Shown: positions 7,987 through 17,588, counted from the first letter of the stretch. The stretch is DNA of 50,724 bases from an uncultured Acetatifactor sp. (GCA_904501885.1 CAJGCP010000013.1:1-50724); one strand, 5' to 3'. The notes: generated by a model from the letters alone, not told the origin. Numbers and translations: made by a program.

Positions 7987-8019
7987 CTTCTCTACCGTCT
8001 CCTATGTCTTTTCTTTCTT

Positions 8020-8043
8020 ATTATAATCATATGTCTATATGAT
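8020..8043 (-). promoter_or_regulatory. Candidate promoter/operator of threonine aldolase
   Basis: A TATAAT -10 (minus strand, 8025-8020) directly follows an 18-bp perfect palindrome, ATCATAT-N4-ATATGAT (8026-8043). The palindrome occupies the spacer of the presumed promoter. No good -35 is seen, which fits a regulated promoter. Confidence 0.45.
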
Positions 8044-8078
8044 TTATCTTCCATTCTTCTTATGCACACAACATCCAT

Positions 8079-9998
8079 TTATATTCCGCTATTGTCTGAT
8101 ACCACTTGATACAAAAAGATACGATAATAACTTTCTTCTGTTTCAAAAGGCAATTCCCGCATCAAAGCCAGGCCCTGACTTTCTGCATTTTCAATGTAGA
8201 CCGCAGAGAACAGATAGCAATCCACCCCAGCGATGTCCATAAGCGCCTGCGTGTCTATCTGATAATCCTTCAGATAAAATCCACCCTTTTCTATGGTGTA
8301 ATACCCGGGACACTCCGAGGAAAACAAGTAACAGCGATTTCCCCAATCGTCAAAATTCTGACGGATATAGTCATTGCGTGCAAGCTCCGGCGCTATGACC
8401 TTACGGAAGGCCTGCTTGTATGCCACATCATAGTTGTTGGAATATCCATCCAAGCAATAAAATCCATGGTACAATGCAGCTGCCGGGTCGATACCGAAAC
8501 TCACCACCCGATATTCGTCCTTCTCTTTTCCTGTGGTTTCCTGCAAATAGGCTTCCACCTGTTCCATCACGCCCAGGGCCAGATAATCCGAAAAACTTAT
8601 GGCATCATACTTCCCATTGACTGCCTTGATGGCATTGGGTTTCAAATGACTGTTCCAGAGCACATTGACACCTGTAAATAATGTCATCGCCGCAAGTACG
8701 CACAATAGCACACCGGAAACCGTCTTCTTCCTAGGTTCTGCGCCTTGCAGATTCGTCCAACTCTCCCGAAGCAGACTTACCATCCCCAGTAAAGACAATG
8801 CCAGAAGCAGATACCAAAGCATGGGAGTCATCCACAACAAACGGTTCAACTGGAAACTTCCCAGACTACCCAGTTTTTCACGAAGCGCTACGCCCATATG
8901 ACAATCCCAAAGGGCTGACAGCAAGGCAATACTGAGGATGAAGCCCATAAGAAGGCTCATCAGTTTCACCAGTTTACCATGTTTCTTTGTGAGCAGGAAC
9001 ATCACAAAGGCCACCACAATACCGATTAGGAATAATGAATGAAAATCATTGGTATGTACCTTTCCGGAAACGAAGTTCTCCACAAAAGCGAGCAGGAACT
9101 TTGCTCCGTGAAGCACATATTCTTCCTTATGAGATACCACACCCTGTCCCAACAACATTTGCTGTAACAAAGGAATATTTTCTATGATATAAGTCATCAG
9201 CAAAAGGCCGGTGGCAAGAAGCACCCTCCCAGCCTCCTTCCCCCTTGTCTTGGCAATGGGTTCTGCTTTTTTCCCTCCATGGCTTGTTGTAAGGTGCATA
9301 ACCGACATCCACAAACCTGCCACCGCACCCACAGCCAATACACCAAATCCGCACAGCACCAGGGAAGATCCTAATCCATAGAGAACCACATACATCCAAG
9401 GCAGGAAATTCTTGATGATTTCTTTCCAGGAGGACATCCGGCAGGGACAACCACTCTTTTTTGCCCCACAGATACGAAGTACACTATAAACCAGCAAAGG
9501 GAGCCCATACTGGCTCAAACCGTATACCGGCAAAAAAGGCAGGTAGGCAAACAGTACACTGACAAAAACAGTCACTAAGGTTTCCACCCATCCCATATTC
9601 TCCCAAATATCCGACGTCTCCTGTACGCCGGTGATTCTGTCTAAGCTGATATATTTCCATAGTTCACGGACCAACAGGCACATGCCCACATATCCCACCA
9701 GACTTCCCAGCAATTGCATCGAAGCCAACGCCAGATGGGCATCCATAATTGTGTACAACAACACAAACATGGGAGCCGGCACCGTCAAGGCTGTCCTTGC
9801 CGCCCCACCCATAAATTCAGGGAAGGGACCGGTTTCTCCCAAATGTCTGGCATGCAACAGATAAGCAATCAATTCTCCGTCCAATTGGTCATGATAAATA
9901 AAGATGCTGTCCTGTCCCCAAAATAAATAAGGAAGGAAGCTGAGCGCCACAGCCAAACCACCTAATAGGAACAAAATGTTAGAGGATACTTTTTTCAC
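8079..9998 (-). CDS. Large polytopic membrane protein, DUF6044/YkoS-like
   Basis: This 639-residue protein has about 12 hydrophobic segments. Near the N-terminus it has IYHDQLDGELIAYLLHARHL and GGAARTALTVPAPMF, which resemble the HDNLD and N-G-x-R-SAL-P motifs I associate with DUF6044 (Bacillus YkoS). These proteins have a GT-C-like look and may act on cell-surface polysaccharide, but no enzymatic role is proven. The C-terminal ~190 residues look extracytoplasmic and include YDAISFSDYLALGVMEQVEAYL. Start GTG 9998 overlaps the stop of the upstream membrane gene by one base (TAGTG), so the two are co-translated. Confidence 0.65.
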   Translation of the reverse strand: MKKVSSNILFLLGGLAVALSFLPYLFWGQDSIFIYHDQLDGELIAYLLHARHLGETGPFPEFMGGAARTALTVPAPMFVLLYTIMDAHLALASMQLLGSLVGYVGMCLLVRELWKYISLDRITGVQETSDIWENMGWVETLVTVFVSVLFAYLPFLPVYGLSQYGLPLLVYSVLRICGAKKSGCPCRMSSWKEIIKNFLPWMYVVLYGLGSSLVLCGFGVLAVGAVAGLWMSVMHLTTSHGGKKAEPIAKTRGKEAGRVLLATGLLLMTYIIENIPLLQQMLLGQGVVSHKEEYVLHGAKFLLAFVENFVSGKVHTNDFHSLFLIGIVVAFVMFLLTKKHGKLVKLMSLLMGFILSIALLSALWDCHMGVALREKLGSLGSFQLNRLLWMTPMLWYLLLALSLLGMVSLLRESWTNLQGAEPRKKTVSGVLLCVLAAMTLFTGVNVLWNSHLKPNAIKAVNGKYDAISFSDYLALGVMEQVEAYLQETTGKEKDEYRVVSFGIDPAAALYHGFYCLDGYSNNYDVAYKQAFRKVIAPELARNDYIRQNFDDWGNRCYLFSSECPGYYTIEKGGFYLKDYQIDTQALMDIAGVDCYLFSAVYIENAESQGLALMRELPFETEESYYRIFLYQVVSDNSGI

Positions 9999-11527
9999 TA
10001 GCGAAATAACCTCCCCTTCTGCAATTTGCCTGCGCCTGCTGCCGCATAGGGCATCAAGAGCAAACTATATGTAAAGATATAACGGGCATTGGCCTCCCAT
10101 ATCATATGGAACATGAGTCCGCCCAACACTGCAATCAATCCCAAATAAACTGTCAAACTTCCCTTGCCTCTCACCAGTTCTCTCAGCGGAAGTAACAGAT
10201 ACAGCAATGCCCCTAAATAGACAAGCGTCTGGTATCCGTTTGCATAGGCAATGAATCCGTGGCTTCCCTCCCCCTGATATAGGGATGTGAACCAAGGATG
10301 CCGGCCACCAAAGGTAGCCAGTGTGGCCTGTCTGGCCGCATAGGTGCCATCTCCCCACTGGGACAAATATTTTCCCCAATAAAACGCATTTCTCTCTTGG
10401 GGATGCTCCCGAAAATATGCCATCCGATCCTGAATGGCTTCTCGACTGATTTCATCCGTCATTTGACTATCCATGCCATTGGACTCGTAGGTGTTGAAAT
10501 TGAATCCGTTGTACCAACCATTGGCCCTGCTGGACTCCTGCATCCCCATGGCAATATAGGAAAGAGCGGTCACACCCGTGCGCAGGGTACTGCCGGAACG
10601 GACCTCATAGCCTTTTTGCACCGCAGGCAAAATAGACAGAGAAGTCACTAGACTTAATATAGCCACCGCAAGGTAACCCACCTTGCGCTTACCCAAAGCC
10701 TCCAATGCCAAAACGATTACCACCGCTATCATCAAAATCAATGCGTTCTTCCGCAACATCACGCTCAAAGAAAAGCACGCAACAGCAGGAATCCACATCC
10801 ATTTTTTATTCTTCCGCAAATACTGCATCAAAAAGTAGGCGCCCCAACTAAAGGCACATACCGAGGGCACCTCACTATATACAAAAGAGGAATACATGAT
10901 CATCGGCAAATTCAGCATTGCCAACACCAAATAAAAGCATGGCACGACCCGCTCTTTTGCAAACATCTTGATGGCCAGATACTGTGCATACACCGTGGCA
11001 CAGGTTAGCAACACATAAACAATTTTAATGAAATGATAGGCATGCTGCTGAATGCCCAGCATATTCCAAATGCGATGAAGCACCTCCAAAAAGGCCATCA
11101 ATCCCACCTGCTGTGGATAATAGGAAAGATAGGAATACTCCGGATGAATCACCATGGTATCTCCCACCGCCAACCTTGCCGCCGCATCATACACGGACCA
11201 GGCATCTGCCGCCGGTACCGTCTTGCCAAATAAAATCAACAAGCCTCCCAACAACAGAATCTCTACCATGGTTAGCGCCAGCAGGATCTTTTCTATGTAT
11301 CTGTTGTCTTTGGCTGCCCATTTTGCAACCAGGAAAAATAAGCCGCCGCCAATCCCCAGCGCGAAGATTTGGGCCAGCAGGTTATCCCTGGCGAACAAAA
11401 CCAATTGGCTCTCCATATCCAAGGCATAGGCAGAGAAAAAGAATGCCGTAAAGAACAACAGAAGCATCATGGCCAAAGACAATATATGTGCAATTGTAGT
11501 CGTAAATCCGTATATCTTTCGGGACAT
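9998..11527 (-). CDS. GT-C-like membrane glycosyltransferase (dolichyl-phosphate mannosyltransferase type)
   Basis: This 509-residue membrane protein has 11-13 hydrophobic segments. The first large extracellular loop contains acidic residues and the pattern PAADAWSVYDAAARLAVGD then YSYLSYYPQQVGLMAFLEVLHRI, which recalls GT-C enzymes that use a polyprenyl-phosphate sugar donor (the loop aspartate is the usual catalytic base). A second loop, GWYNGFNFNTYESNG, precedes a segment with HPQERNAFYWGKYLSQWGDG. Donor and acceptor are unknown. It is first in a two-gene operon with the DUF6044-like protein and is divergent from the DUF6020-like gene at 11672. Confidence 0.7.
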   Translation of the reverse strand: MSRKIYGFTTTIAHILSLAMMLLLFFTAFFFSAYALDMESQLVLFARDNLLAQIFALGIGGGLFFLVAKWAAKDNRYIEKILLALTMVEILLLGGLLILFGKTVPAADAWSVYDAAARLAVGDTMVIHPEYSYLSYYPQQVGLMAFLEVLHRIWNMLGIQQHAYHFIKIVYVLLTCATVYAQYLAIKMFAKERVVPCFYLVLAMLNLPMIMYSSFVYSEVPSVCAFSWGAYFLMQYLRKNKKWMWIPAVACFSLSVMLRKNALILMIAVVIVLALEALGKRKVGYLAVAILSLVTSLSILPAVQKGYEVRSGSTLRTGVTALSYIAMGMQESSRANGWYNGFNFNTYESNGMDSQMTDEISREAIQDRMAYFREHPQERNAFYWGKYLSQWGDGTYAARQATLATFGGRHPWFTSLYQGEGSHGFIAYANGYQTLVYLGALLYLLLPLRELVRGKGSLTVYLGLIAVLGGLMFHMIWEANARYIFTYSLLLMPYAAAGAGKLQKGRLFR

Positions 11528-11583
11528 CTGCAGACCTCCAATTTACTTTCCCTTTGATTATATCATAAAAACGGAAAATCAGT

Positions 11584-11646
11584 AGCGAAATTTTTATTCC
11601 CGTGATAAAATGATGACAAGTTCAGTTTTCTTGAACTAAATTTCGT
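11584..11646. promoter_or_regulatory. Nested inverted repeats in the divergent promoter region
   Basis: An inner 19-bp palindrome, AGTTCA-N7-TGAACT (11619-11637), lies between outer arms carrying GCGAAATTT (about 11585) and AAATTTCGT (ending 11646). The region separates two membrane-protein operons and may be a shared operator. The regulator is unknown. Confidence 0.4.
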
Positions 11647-11671
11647 TTGAAACCTAGAAAGGAGTGGTAAA

Positions 11672-13522
11672 ATGGAACAAACCAAAAATCGTCCCCTGCC
11701 TCACCGCAAATGGGTCTATGCTGTGTATTTTATCATTTCTTTTGCCTTCGTCTTCGTATGCAAAGCCATCGGAGATTTGTCCAGAGAGGGCAATGTAGTA
11801 TGGACCGGTGCCTATTTATTAGAAACGTTGCTGCTTAGCCTCCTGCTGGGAGCACTGTTGGGGGCCTGTCTGGGCACGTTGTTCCTGTTGAGCCAAAAGG
11901 CATCCCTCAAGAAGTTCCATACATTGTCGTCAGGTAATCTCACAACCAACACCGGCAACAAAACAATTACCTTATGCAGAAAACCAATATCCTTGAATGA
12001 CAAGATGATTTTCTTCGGTAGCACGCTTCTGCTCCTGCTGGCTTGGCTTCCCTATTTCCTGGCCTATTTCCCATGCATCGGTGCCTACGACATCAACAAT
12101 CAGATGTGGCAAATCGGCAATGACTTTTATTACGACCATCATCCCCTGATGCACACCCAGACCCTACGCCTTTTTATATTTGTAGGACAATCTGTTTTTT
12201 CTAGTGTGAATATCGGCTTGGCCCTCTATACAGTGGTGCAGATGTTACTACTGGCGTTGTCTATGAGCTATGGCATTTGGACCTTAGCTCGATTCCGTGT
12301 GCGCAGATGGGCCATCCTTGTCACCCTGGCCTTTTGTATGTTCTATCCTTTTCATGGATATTTGAGTGTCAGCGTTACCAAAGATGTTTACTTTACTGCA
12401 TTTTTCACAGTGCTGACAGTGGCCTTCATTTCTCTTCTGATGGAAGGTACCACACGCGAAACTGCGTCTCTTGGCGAAACAGTTTCCGGGTCAGAACAGG
12501 TATCTCGTGAAAAATTCCGATTCCGCATGGAATATCCTTTGATGATTCTATCCACCATTGGCTCCATTCTGTATCGGAACAATGGCAAATTTGCCATTCT
12601 GGTGCCCATGGTACTATTACTTGTATTAATACTATTCCGTAAGAATGACCGTAAACTTTACGGCGGACTGTTGGTGCTTTTGACCATCGGTTTTGTCATC
12701 GGCAATCTCCTGCTCCCCTGTCTCTCCAAATGGTTGGACGCAGACCAGGGAGACAAACGGGAAATGTTGAGTATGCCCATCCAGCAATTTGCCCGCTGCA
12801 TGATTTACCACGGCGGCGTAGATGTACTGCCGGAGGATGACAACACCATGACGGATGCGCAAAAGGCACTGACCAACGACTTTTTACTTCACGAGGGATA
12901 CAGAAACTATCTTCCCCAGTTGTCCGACCCCGTAAAAAGCCATACCAATACAGCCCTGATTTTATATCGGCCTAAGGCTTTTATTAAAACCTATGTGGAC
13001 CTTTTCTTCGCCCATCCCGGTGATTTCGTGAATGCGGCATTGGCTGTCAACGCCGGATATCTGTCTCCCTTTGATGAGACCCATGGCAATATTTACAGCT
13101 ACGCCACACGCCCTAATTTGGGATATGTACAGACTTACTGGCAAAAGGACGAGTTAGAACCCTGGCCCGTATACCAGGACTCCAAGTGGCCGGCCCTATA
13201 CGACAGGCTTCAGGAGTGGTCCGATAAAAACGAATACCTTACCTATCCCATCTTGAAATTCCTGTTTGTGCCGGGTAGTTATTTTTGGGCCTATGTACTT
13301 TTGGGAGCTTACCTCTTATTAAAGAAGAAATACGCCCTGTTCCTGCCACTGTCCTATATCGCAGGCTTCTATCTCACCCTATTCTTAGGTCCCTGCGTAC
13401 AGTTGCGGTATTTGTACCCTGTGATGGTGGTATTGCCTTTTGTAATGTTACTTGCAGGCGTCCATGGAAAGATAGAAAATCCTGTCTATGGCACCGGCAA
13501 AATGTCAGAAGAAAATAATTAG
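11672..13522 (+). CDS. DUF6020-like polytopic membrane protein (probable glycosyltransferase)
   Basis: This 616-residue membrane protein has a short cytoplasmic N-terminus and about 12-14 hydrophobic segments. After the fourth, the motif AYFPCIGAYDINNQMWQIG...YYDHHPLMHT resembles the FPG-YD-x-NQ...HHP pattern I associate with DUF6020, a GT-C-like family. A second conserved-looking segment is SVSVTKDVYFTAFF. A long extracytoplasmic loop (about residues 350-500) contains PEDDNTMTDAQKAL and LFFAHPGDFVNAAL. Role in surface glycan synthesis is inferred only from family appearance and the two similar genes opposite. SD AAAGGAG is six bases before the ATG; the stop codon overlaps the ribosome binding site of the DeoR gene. 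Confidence 0.65.
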   Translation: MEQTKNRPLPHRKWVYAVYFIISFAFVFVCKAIGDLSREGNVVWTGAYLLETLLLSLLLGALLGACLGTLFLLSQKASLKKFHTLSSGNLTTNTGNKTITLCRKPISLNDKMIFFGSTLLLLLAWLPYFLAYFPCIGAYDINNQMWQIGNDFYYDHHPLMHTQTLRLFIFVGQSVFSSVNIGLALYTVVQMLLLALSMSYGIWTLARFRVRRWAILVTLAFCMFYPFHGYLSVSVTKDVYFTAFFTVLTVAFISLLMEGTTRETASLGETVSGSEQVSREKFRFRMEYPLMILSTIGSILYRNNGKFAILVPMVLLLVLILFRKNDRKLYGGLLVLLTIGFVIGNLLLPCLSKWLDADQGDKREMLSMPIQQFARCMIYHGGVDVLPEDDNTMTDAQKALTNDFLLHEGYRNYLPQLSDPVKSHTNTALILYRPKAFIKTYVDLFFAHPGDFVNAALAVNAGYLSPFDETHGNIYSYATRPNLGYVQTYWQKDELEPWPVYQDSKWPALYDRLQEWSDKNEYLTYPILKFLFVPGSYFWAYVLLGAYLLLKKKYALFLPLSYIAGFYLTLFLGPCVQLRYLYPVMVVLPFVMLLAGVHGKIENPVYGTGKMSEENN

Positions 13523-13532
13523 GAGTTCTACT

Positions 13533-14288
13533 ATGCTTCAAGACAGAAGAAATCAAATGATAGATATGATTACCAGACAGCGCACCGTCACCAACGAACA
13601 GTTGATGGAAACCTTTGACATTTCCATTGAGACAGTGCGCCGGGATCTGAAATATTTAGAACAGCACGGTCATCTCCGTCGTGTCTATGGAGGTGCCGTA
13701 CTAAATACTCCCATGGGCGGGGAACCGGAGTATGCCAACCGGGCCAATGAACATGCGGACGCAAAGCACGCCATCGCTGCCGCGGCGGCAAAGCTAATCT
13801 CTCCCAAGGATTGCGTCTTCCTGGGTGTAGGCACCACAGTCCAGGCCATGACGCAATATATGAAGGACCTGGGAGAATTTACCGCGTTCACCAATGCCCT
13901 GCGGACTGCCATTGCCCTCAGCGAGATCCCCGGATGCAATGTGGTATTGCCCGGTGGACAGCTGCGTACCAGAGAGCTGACCTTGTCAGAATTTCCCTCC
14001 GAAGAATGCATTGCCAACTTTAACATTGATAAGGCCTTTATCGGCACCGGTGGTATCACCGAAGATGGTATCACGGACTATCATATCGGCGAAGCCAGAT
14101 TACACAAACAATTGGTGAAAAATGCGAAACAGGCAATTGCACTCATTGACTCCAGTAAGTTCGGCGTGCGTGCCATGACAAATCTCTGCTCCCTGCAAGA
14201 GATTGACATCGTGATCACAGATAAGCATGCCCCCAAGGAAATGGTTCGGCTGTTAGAAAAACGGGGCGTGCAAGTAATCATAGCATAA
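13533..14288 (+). CDS. DeoR/GlpR-family transcriptional regulator
   Basis: This 251-residue repressor has the DeoR winged helix at residues 5-60 (RRNQMIDMITRQRTVTNEQLMETFDISIETVRRDLKYLEQHG) and a C-terminal sugar-phosphate sensor domain with VFLGVGTTVQAM, FIGTGGIT and LIDSSKFG. The start is ATG 13533 because AGGAG sits seven bases upstream; the longer frame from 13488 overlaps the previous gene. It follows the DUF6020 gene by 10 bp but is separated from the FAD oxidoreductase trio by a terminator. DeoR regulators are commonly beside glycerol-3-phosphate or sugar genes, so the trio is a plausible target. Confidence 0.92.
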   Translation: MLQDRRNQMIDMITRQRTVTNEQLMETFDISIETVRRDLKYLEQHGHLRRVYGGAVLNTPMGGEPEYANRANEHADAKHAIAAAAAKLISPKDCVFLGVGTTVQAMTQYMKDLGEFTAFTNALRTAIALSEIPGCNVVLPGGQLRTRELTLSEFPSEECIANFNIDKAFIGTGGITEDGITDYHIGEARLHKQLVKNAKQAIALIDSSKFGVRAMTNLCSLQEIDIVITDKHAPKEMVRLLEKRGVQVIIA

Positions 14289-14309
14289 TGAATACTATTT
14301 ACTCCTATT

Positions 14310-14354
14310 CTACTGCATGGAAGATGATATTCGAAACCGTGCAGTAGTTTTTTT
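14310..14354 (+). terminator. Terminator after the DeoR regulator
   Basis: The arms CTACTGCATGG and CCGTGCAGTAG (one mismatch) pair around a 16-base loop and are followed by TTTTTTT. Confidence 0.9.
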
Positions 14355-14388
14355 GCTCTAAATCATTTGACAATGTTTTGAAAATATC

Positions 14389-14448
14389 TTGCTTATGTTT
14401 TGCCAATATGTTATGATAATCCATGCGAATAGGGGAACTCTCCTATTC
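14389..14448 (+). promoter_or_regulatory. Candidate promoter and leader hairpin of the FAD oxidoreductase operon
   Basis: TTGCTT (14389-14394), 17 bp and TATGAT (14412-14417) form a promoter candidate. A hairpin GAATAGG/CCTATTC (14427-14448) follows in the leader. The A/T-rich repeat GTTTTG...AATAT occurs twice across the -35 region and could be a regulator site. Confidence 0.4.
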
Positions 14449-14491
14449 CGCCAATGACAGATACTAATATTTTGAAAGGAAGGTACTTTTC

Positions 14492-15934
14492 ATGTTGAAA
14501 ACAGATGTGGTAGTCATCGGCGCCGGCGCAGTAGGTTGTGCCATTGCCCGTGAACTGTCCAAGTATGAAATTAATGTAATCGTCGTAGATAAAAATGACG
14601 ATGTGGGCGGCGACGCCTCTAAATCCAACAGTGCCATTATCCACACAGGATATGACGCTGCCCCCGGCACACTGGAGTCCCAGTTGGTGGTAGCAGCAAA
14701 CCCTATGTACGATGAAATCGTAAAAGATTTGGATGTGCCCTTCGCCAGAATCGGTGCTATCCTGCCCGCCATCACCCAGGAGCAGTACGACCAGTTACCC
14801 GCCATCAAGGAGAAAGCATTCCGCAATCATGTATATGATGTAGAGTTTAAAACCGGCGAAGAACTGCTGGCTATGGAGCCCAACTTAAATCCCGAAGTGA
14901 AGGGCGGTCTTTGGATTCCCAGAGAAAGTATCATCGATCCCTTTATTTTAGTGCAGGCTCTCGCTGAAAATGCGTATGCCAACGGCGTTGAATTTATGTT
15001 GAACACCAAGGTTACCGGCATCAAAACTGAGAATGGCAAGGTAAAGAGCGTAGAAACCACATCCGGCGAAATCGAAACCACCTATGTGATTAATGCAGCA
15101 GGTCTTTACTGTGACGAAATTGCTGACATGGTTGGCAAGGCAGATTATAAAGTGGTAGCCCGCAAGGGTCAGTTCTACATATTAGATAAGAATACCTCTT
15201 GTCAGGTAGAGCATATCGTATTGCCCATCCCCACCAAGGTCACCAAGGGTAAACTCATGTGCCCCACCATCCACGGCAATATGCTGGTAGGCCCCACCGC
15301 CGAAGATCAGGACTCCAAGTTAGACAAGTCCACTTCCACAGAGGGATTGAACAGCATCGCAGCAGATGTGCGCAATCTGGTACCCAATGTCAACTTACGT
15401 GACACCATCACTCAGTACAGCGGTTTGCGTCCCAACAGAAATCCTGAGGGATTGCACTTTGATATGTACGACGATTTAGAGGGTTATGTAAACCTGTCAG
15501 GTGTTCGTTCCACCGGTCTGACCCTTTCCGTTGCTATGGGCAAATATGTGGTACAGCAGATGCAGTATCACGGTCTGGAAGTGCCGTTCAAAAAGAACTT
15601 TATCAAGGAGCGCAAGGGCATCGTGAAGTTCAGCGAGTGCACCTTGGAGGAGCAGGAAAAACTGATTCAGGAAAATCCTCTCTACGGCAATATCATCTGT
15701 CGTTGTGAGACCATCACTGAGGCAGAAATTCTGGATGCTATCCATCGTCCTCTGGGCGCTAAGAGCATGGACGCTGTAAAGCGCCGTGTACGTGCCGGTA
15801 TGGGACGATGCCAGGGCGGTTTCTGCGGTCCTAAGGTACTGGAAATCCTAGCTCGCGAATGGAATTGCGATGCATCAGAAATCAACAAAAACGTTGCCGG
15901 TTCTTATATGGTAACGGGCGTTACTCGCCAGTAA
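14492..15934 (+). CDS. FAD-dependent oxidoreductase with C-terminal BFD-like [2Fe-2S] domain (GlpA/LhgO-like)
   Basis: This 480-residue flavoprotein starts with the FAD-binding strand VVVIGAGAVGCAIARELSKYEINVIVVDK and the DAO-family segment DASKSNSAIIHTGYDA. The C-terminal ~90 residues carry CRCETITEAEILDAI and GRCQGGFCGP, the four-cysteine BFD-like [2Fe-2S] motif. This architecture fits anaerobic glycerol-3-phosphate dehydrogenase large subunits and related 2-hydroxyacid oxidases. It heads a three-gene operon with a second FAD/NAD oxidoreductase and a DUF1667 protein, a recurrent Firmicute trio thought to pass electrons from substrate to a carrier. The true substrate is uncertain; no glycerol kinase or facilitator gene is in the window. 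Confidence 0.88.
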   Translation: MLKTDVVVIGAGAVGCAIARELSKYEINVIVVDKNDDVGGDASKSNSAIIHTGYDAAPGTLESQLVVAANPMYDEIVKDLDVPFARIGAILPAITQEQYDQLPAIKEKAFRNHVYDVEFKTGEELLAMEPNLNPEVKGGLWIPRESIIDPFILVQALAENAYANGVEFMLNTKVTGIKTENGKVKSVETTSGEIETTYVINAAGLYCDEIADMVGKADYKVVARKGQFYILDKNTSCQVEHIVLPIPTKVTKGKLMCPTIHGNMLVGPTAEDQDSKLDKSTSTEGLNSIAADVRNLVPNVNLRDTITQYSGLRPNRNPEGLHFDMYDDLEGYVNLSGVRSTGLTLSVAMGKYVVQQMQYHGLEVPFKKNFIKERKGIVKFSECTLEEQEKLIQENPLYGNIICRCETITEAEILDAIHRPLGAKSMDAVKRRVRAGMGRCQGGFCGPKVLEILAREWNCDASEINKNVAGSYMVTGVTRQ

Positions 15935-15955
15935 CTTAGGAAAGGAGAAAGACAA

Positions 15956-17218
15956 ATGTTTGAGATAAATTGTGATGTGGTAATTATCGGTGGCGGTCCT
16001 GCCGGATTGGCAGCAGCCATTGGCGCCAAAGAAGAAGGCGCAGAGAAAGTATTGATTATCGAGCGTGACAATGCCTTGGGCGGTATTTTGCAGCAATGCA
16101 TCCATCCCGGATTTGGTTTAACCAAATTCAAGGAAGAACTGACCGGTCCTGAATACTACGGCAGATTCGTTGACCATGCCAAGGAATTGGGTGTGGAATA
16201 TATGTTGAACTCCATGGTGCTTTCCGTGGACCATGAGAACAGTCGAGTGATTTGTGTCAACAGTGAAAAAGGTATGACCTGTGTCCATGCAGGCAGCATC
16301 GTACTGGCTATGGGTTGCCGCGAAAGAACCCGTGCCAATATTGTTACCCCCGGCACAAGACCCGCAGGTCTTTACACCGCAGGTGCAGCACAGCGTCTGG
16401 TAAACCGCCAGAACATTATGGTCGGTAAAAAGGTAGTCATCTTAGGCTCCGGTGACATCGGCATGATTATGGCACGCCGTATGTCCCTGGAAGGCGCAAA
16501 GGTAGTTTGTGTGGTAGAGCTGATGTCCTATTTGGCAGGTTTGACCCGTAACCGCGTGCAGTGTCTGGATGACTTCGGTATTCCTTTAAAACTAGCTCAT
16601 ACCATCACCCGCATCGAGGGCAATGAGCGTGTCACCGGTGTATGGGTGGCTCCCGTAGACGAGAATAAAATGCCCATCAAGGAGCAGGAAGAATTTATAG
16701 AATGTGATACCGTTCTGTTCTCCGTAGGACTTTTGCCCGAGAACGAATTGACCCGCAAGGCAGGCATCACCATCAACCCCATCACCAATGGTCCCGAGGT
16801 AAACCAGTACATGCAAACCTCAGTCCCCGGCGTATTTGCCTGCGGTAATGTGGTACATGTAAACGACTTGGCTGATAATGTAAGTGAAGAAAGCGCCCGT
16901 GCCGGAAAATATGCTGCACAATACGCAAAGAAGACCTTGCCTAAGGCTGATGGAACCATTGCCTGCGTGACCGGACGCAATGTCCGTTATCTTTGCCCTC
17001 AGAAGATTCAGAAGGCCGAAGGCAGCGAAAAGGTAAGCCTGTACTTCCGCGTACTGAATCCTGAACTTGGTGTAAAACTGGTGGCACGTTGTGGCGACGA
17101 AATCATTGCCCAGAAAAAAGAATTCCGTGTGAATCCCGGCGAGATGAATCATATCGTGGTAGACACTGCGAAACTTACCGGCGACACCATCACCATTGAT
17201 GTGGTAAAGGAGGACTAA
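15956..17218 (+). CDS. NAD(P)/FAD-dependent oxidoreductase, second subunit of the trio
   Basis: This 420-residue protein has two dinucleotide folds: VVIIGGGPAGLAAAIGAKEEGAEKVLIIERD at the N-terminus, and KKVVILGSGDIGMIMARRMSLEG near residue 160 for NAD(P). CIHPGFGLTKF and the GCRERTR segment are characteristic of this subfamily, which pairs with GlpA-like proteins. It lacks an obvious redox-active CxxC of thioredoxin reductase type. SD GGAGAAAG precedes ATG 15956, 21 bp after the preceding stop; the DUF1667 gene begins four bases after its stop. It likely receives electrons from the first subunit. Confidence 0.88.
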   Translation: MFEINCDVVIIGGGPAGLAAAIGAKEEGAEKVLIIERDNALGGILQQCIHPGFGLTKFKEELTGPEYYGRFVDHAKELGVEYMLNSMVLSVDHENSRVICVNSEKGMTCVHAGSIVLAMGCRERTRANIVTPGTRPAGLYTAGAAQRLVNRQNIMVGKKVVILGSGDIGMIMARRMSLEGAKVVCVVELMSYLAGLTRNRVQCLDDFGIPLKLAHTITRIEGNERVTGVWVAPVDENKMPIKEQEEFIECDTVLFSVGLLPENELTRKAGITINPITNGPEVNQYMQTSVPGVFACGNVVHVNDLADNVSEESARAGKYAAQYAKKTLPKADGTIACVTGRNVRYLCPQKIQKAEGSEKVSLYFRVLNPELGVKLVARCGDEIIAQKKEFRVNPGEMNHIVVDTAKLTGDTITIDVVKED

Positions 17219-17222
17219 ATCT

Positions 17223-17588
17223 ATGAGTACGATTAAGAAAGAAATCATTTGTACCGTTTGCCCCAGAGGTTGCCATATGGAAGTTGAGGGAAACGGAGAC
17301 CAGGTAATCTCCGTCACCGGCTATACCTGTAACCGCGGTTTGGAATATGCCAATGCGGAATACGCACATCCCGTGCGGATACTTACCACCACCGTGAAGA
17401 TGGCAGGTGTAACCAATGACCTTTTGCCGGTGAGAAGTACCTCTCCTCTTCCCAAAGAGAAGTTGTTTGACTGCATGGACATCATTCGCCAAACAGAAGT
17501 AAAACTCCCCGTGGCTTGCCATGATGTGATTATCTCCAACATCTGCGGCACCGGCGTGGATATTGTAGCAACCAAATCCATGAAATAA
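17223..17588 (+). CDS. DUF1667 protein, third gene of the oxidoreductase trio
   Basis: This 121-residue protein begins with IICTVCPRGCHMEV, a CxxCxxxC cluster, and has further cysteines in GYTCNRGLEYA, ACHD and NICGTG. This pattern is that of DUF1667, almost always encoded after the two FAD proteins. The cysteines suggest an iron-sulfur site and an electron-transfer role, which is inferred. An AAGGAGG run lies just before the start, in the last codons of the previous gene, showing tight coupling. Confidence 0.9.
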   Translation: MSTIKKEIICTVCPRGCHMEVEGNGDQVISVTGYTCNRGLEYANAEYAHPVRILTTTVKMAGVTNDLLPVRSTSPLPKEKLFDCMDIIRQTEVKLPVACHDVIISNICGTGVDIVATKSMK

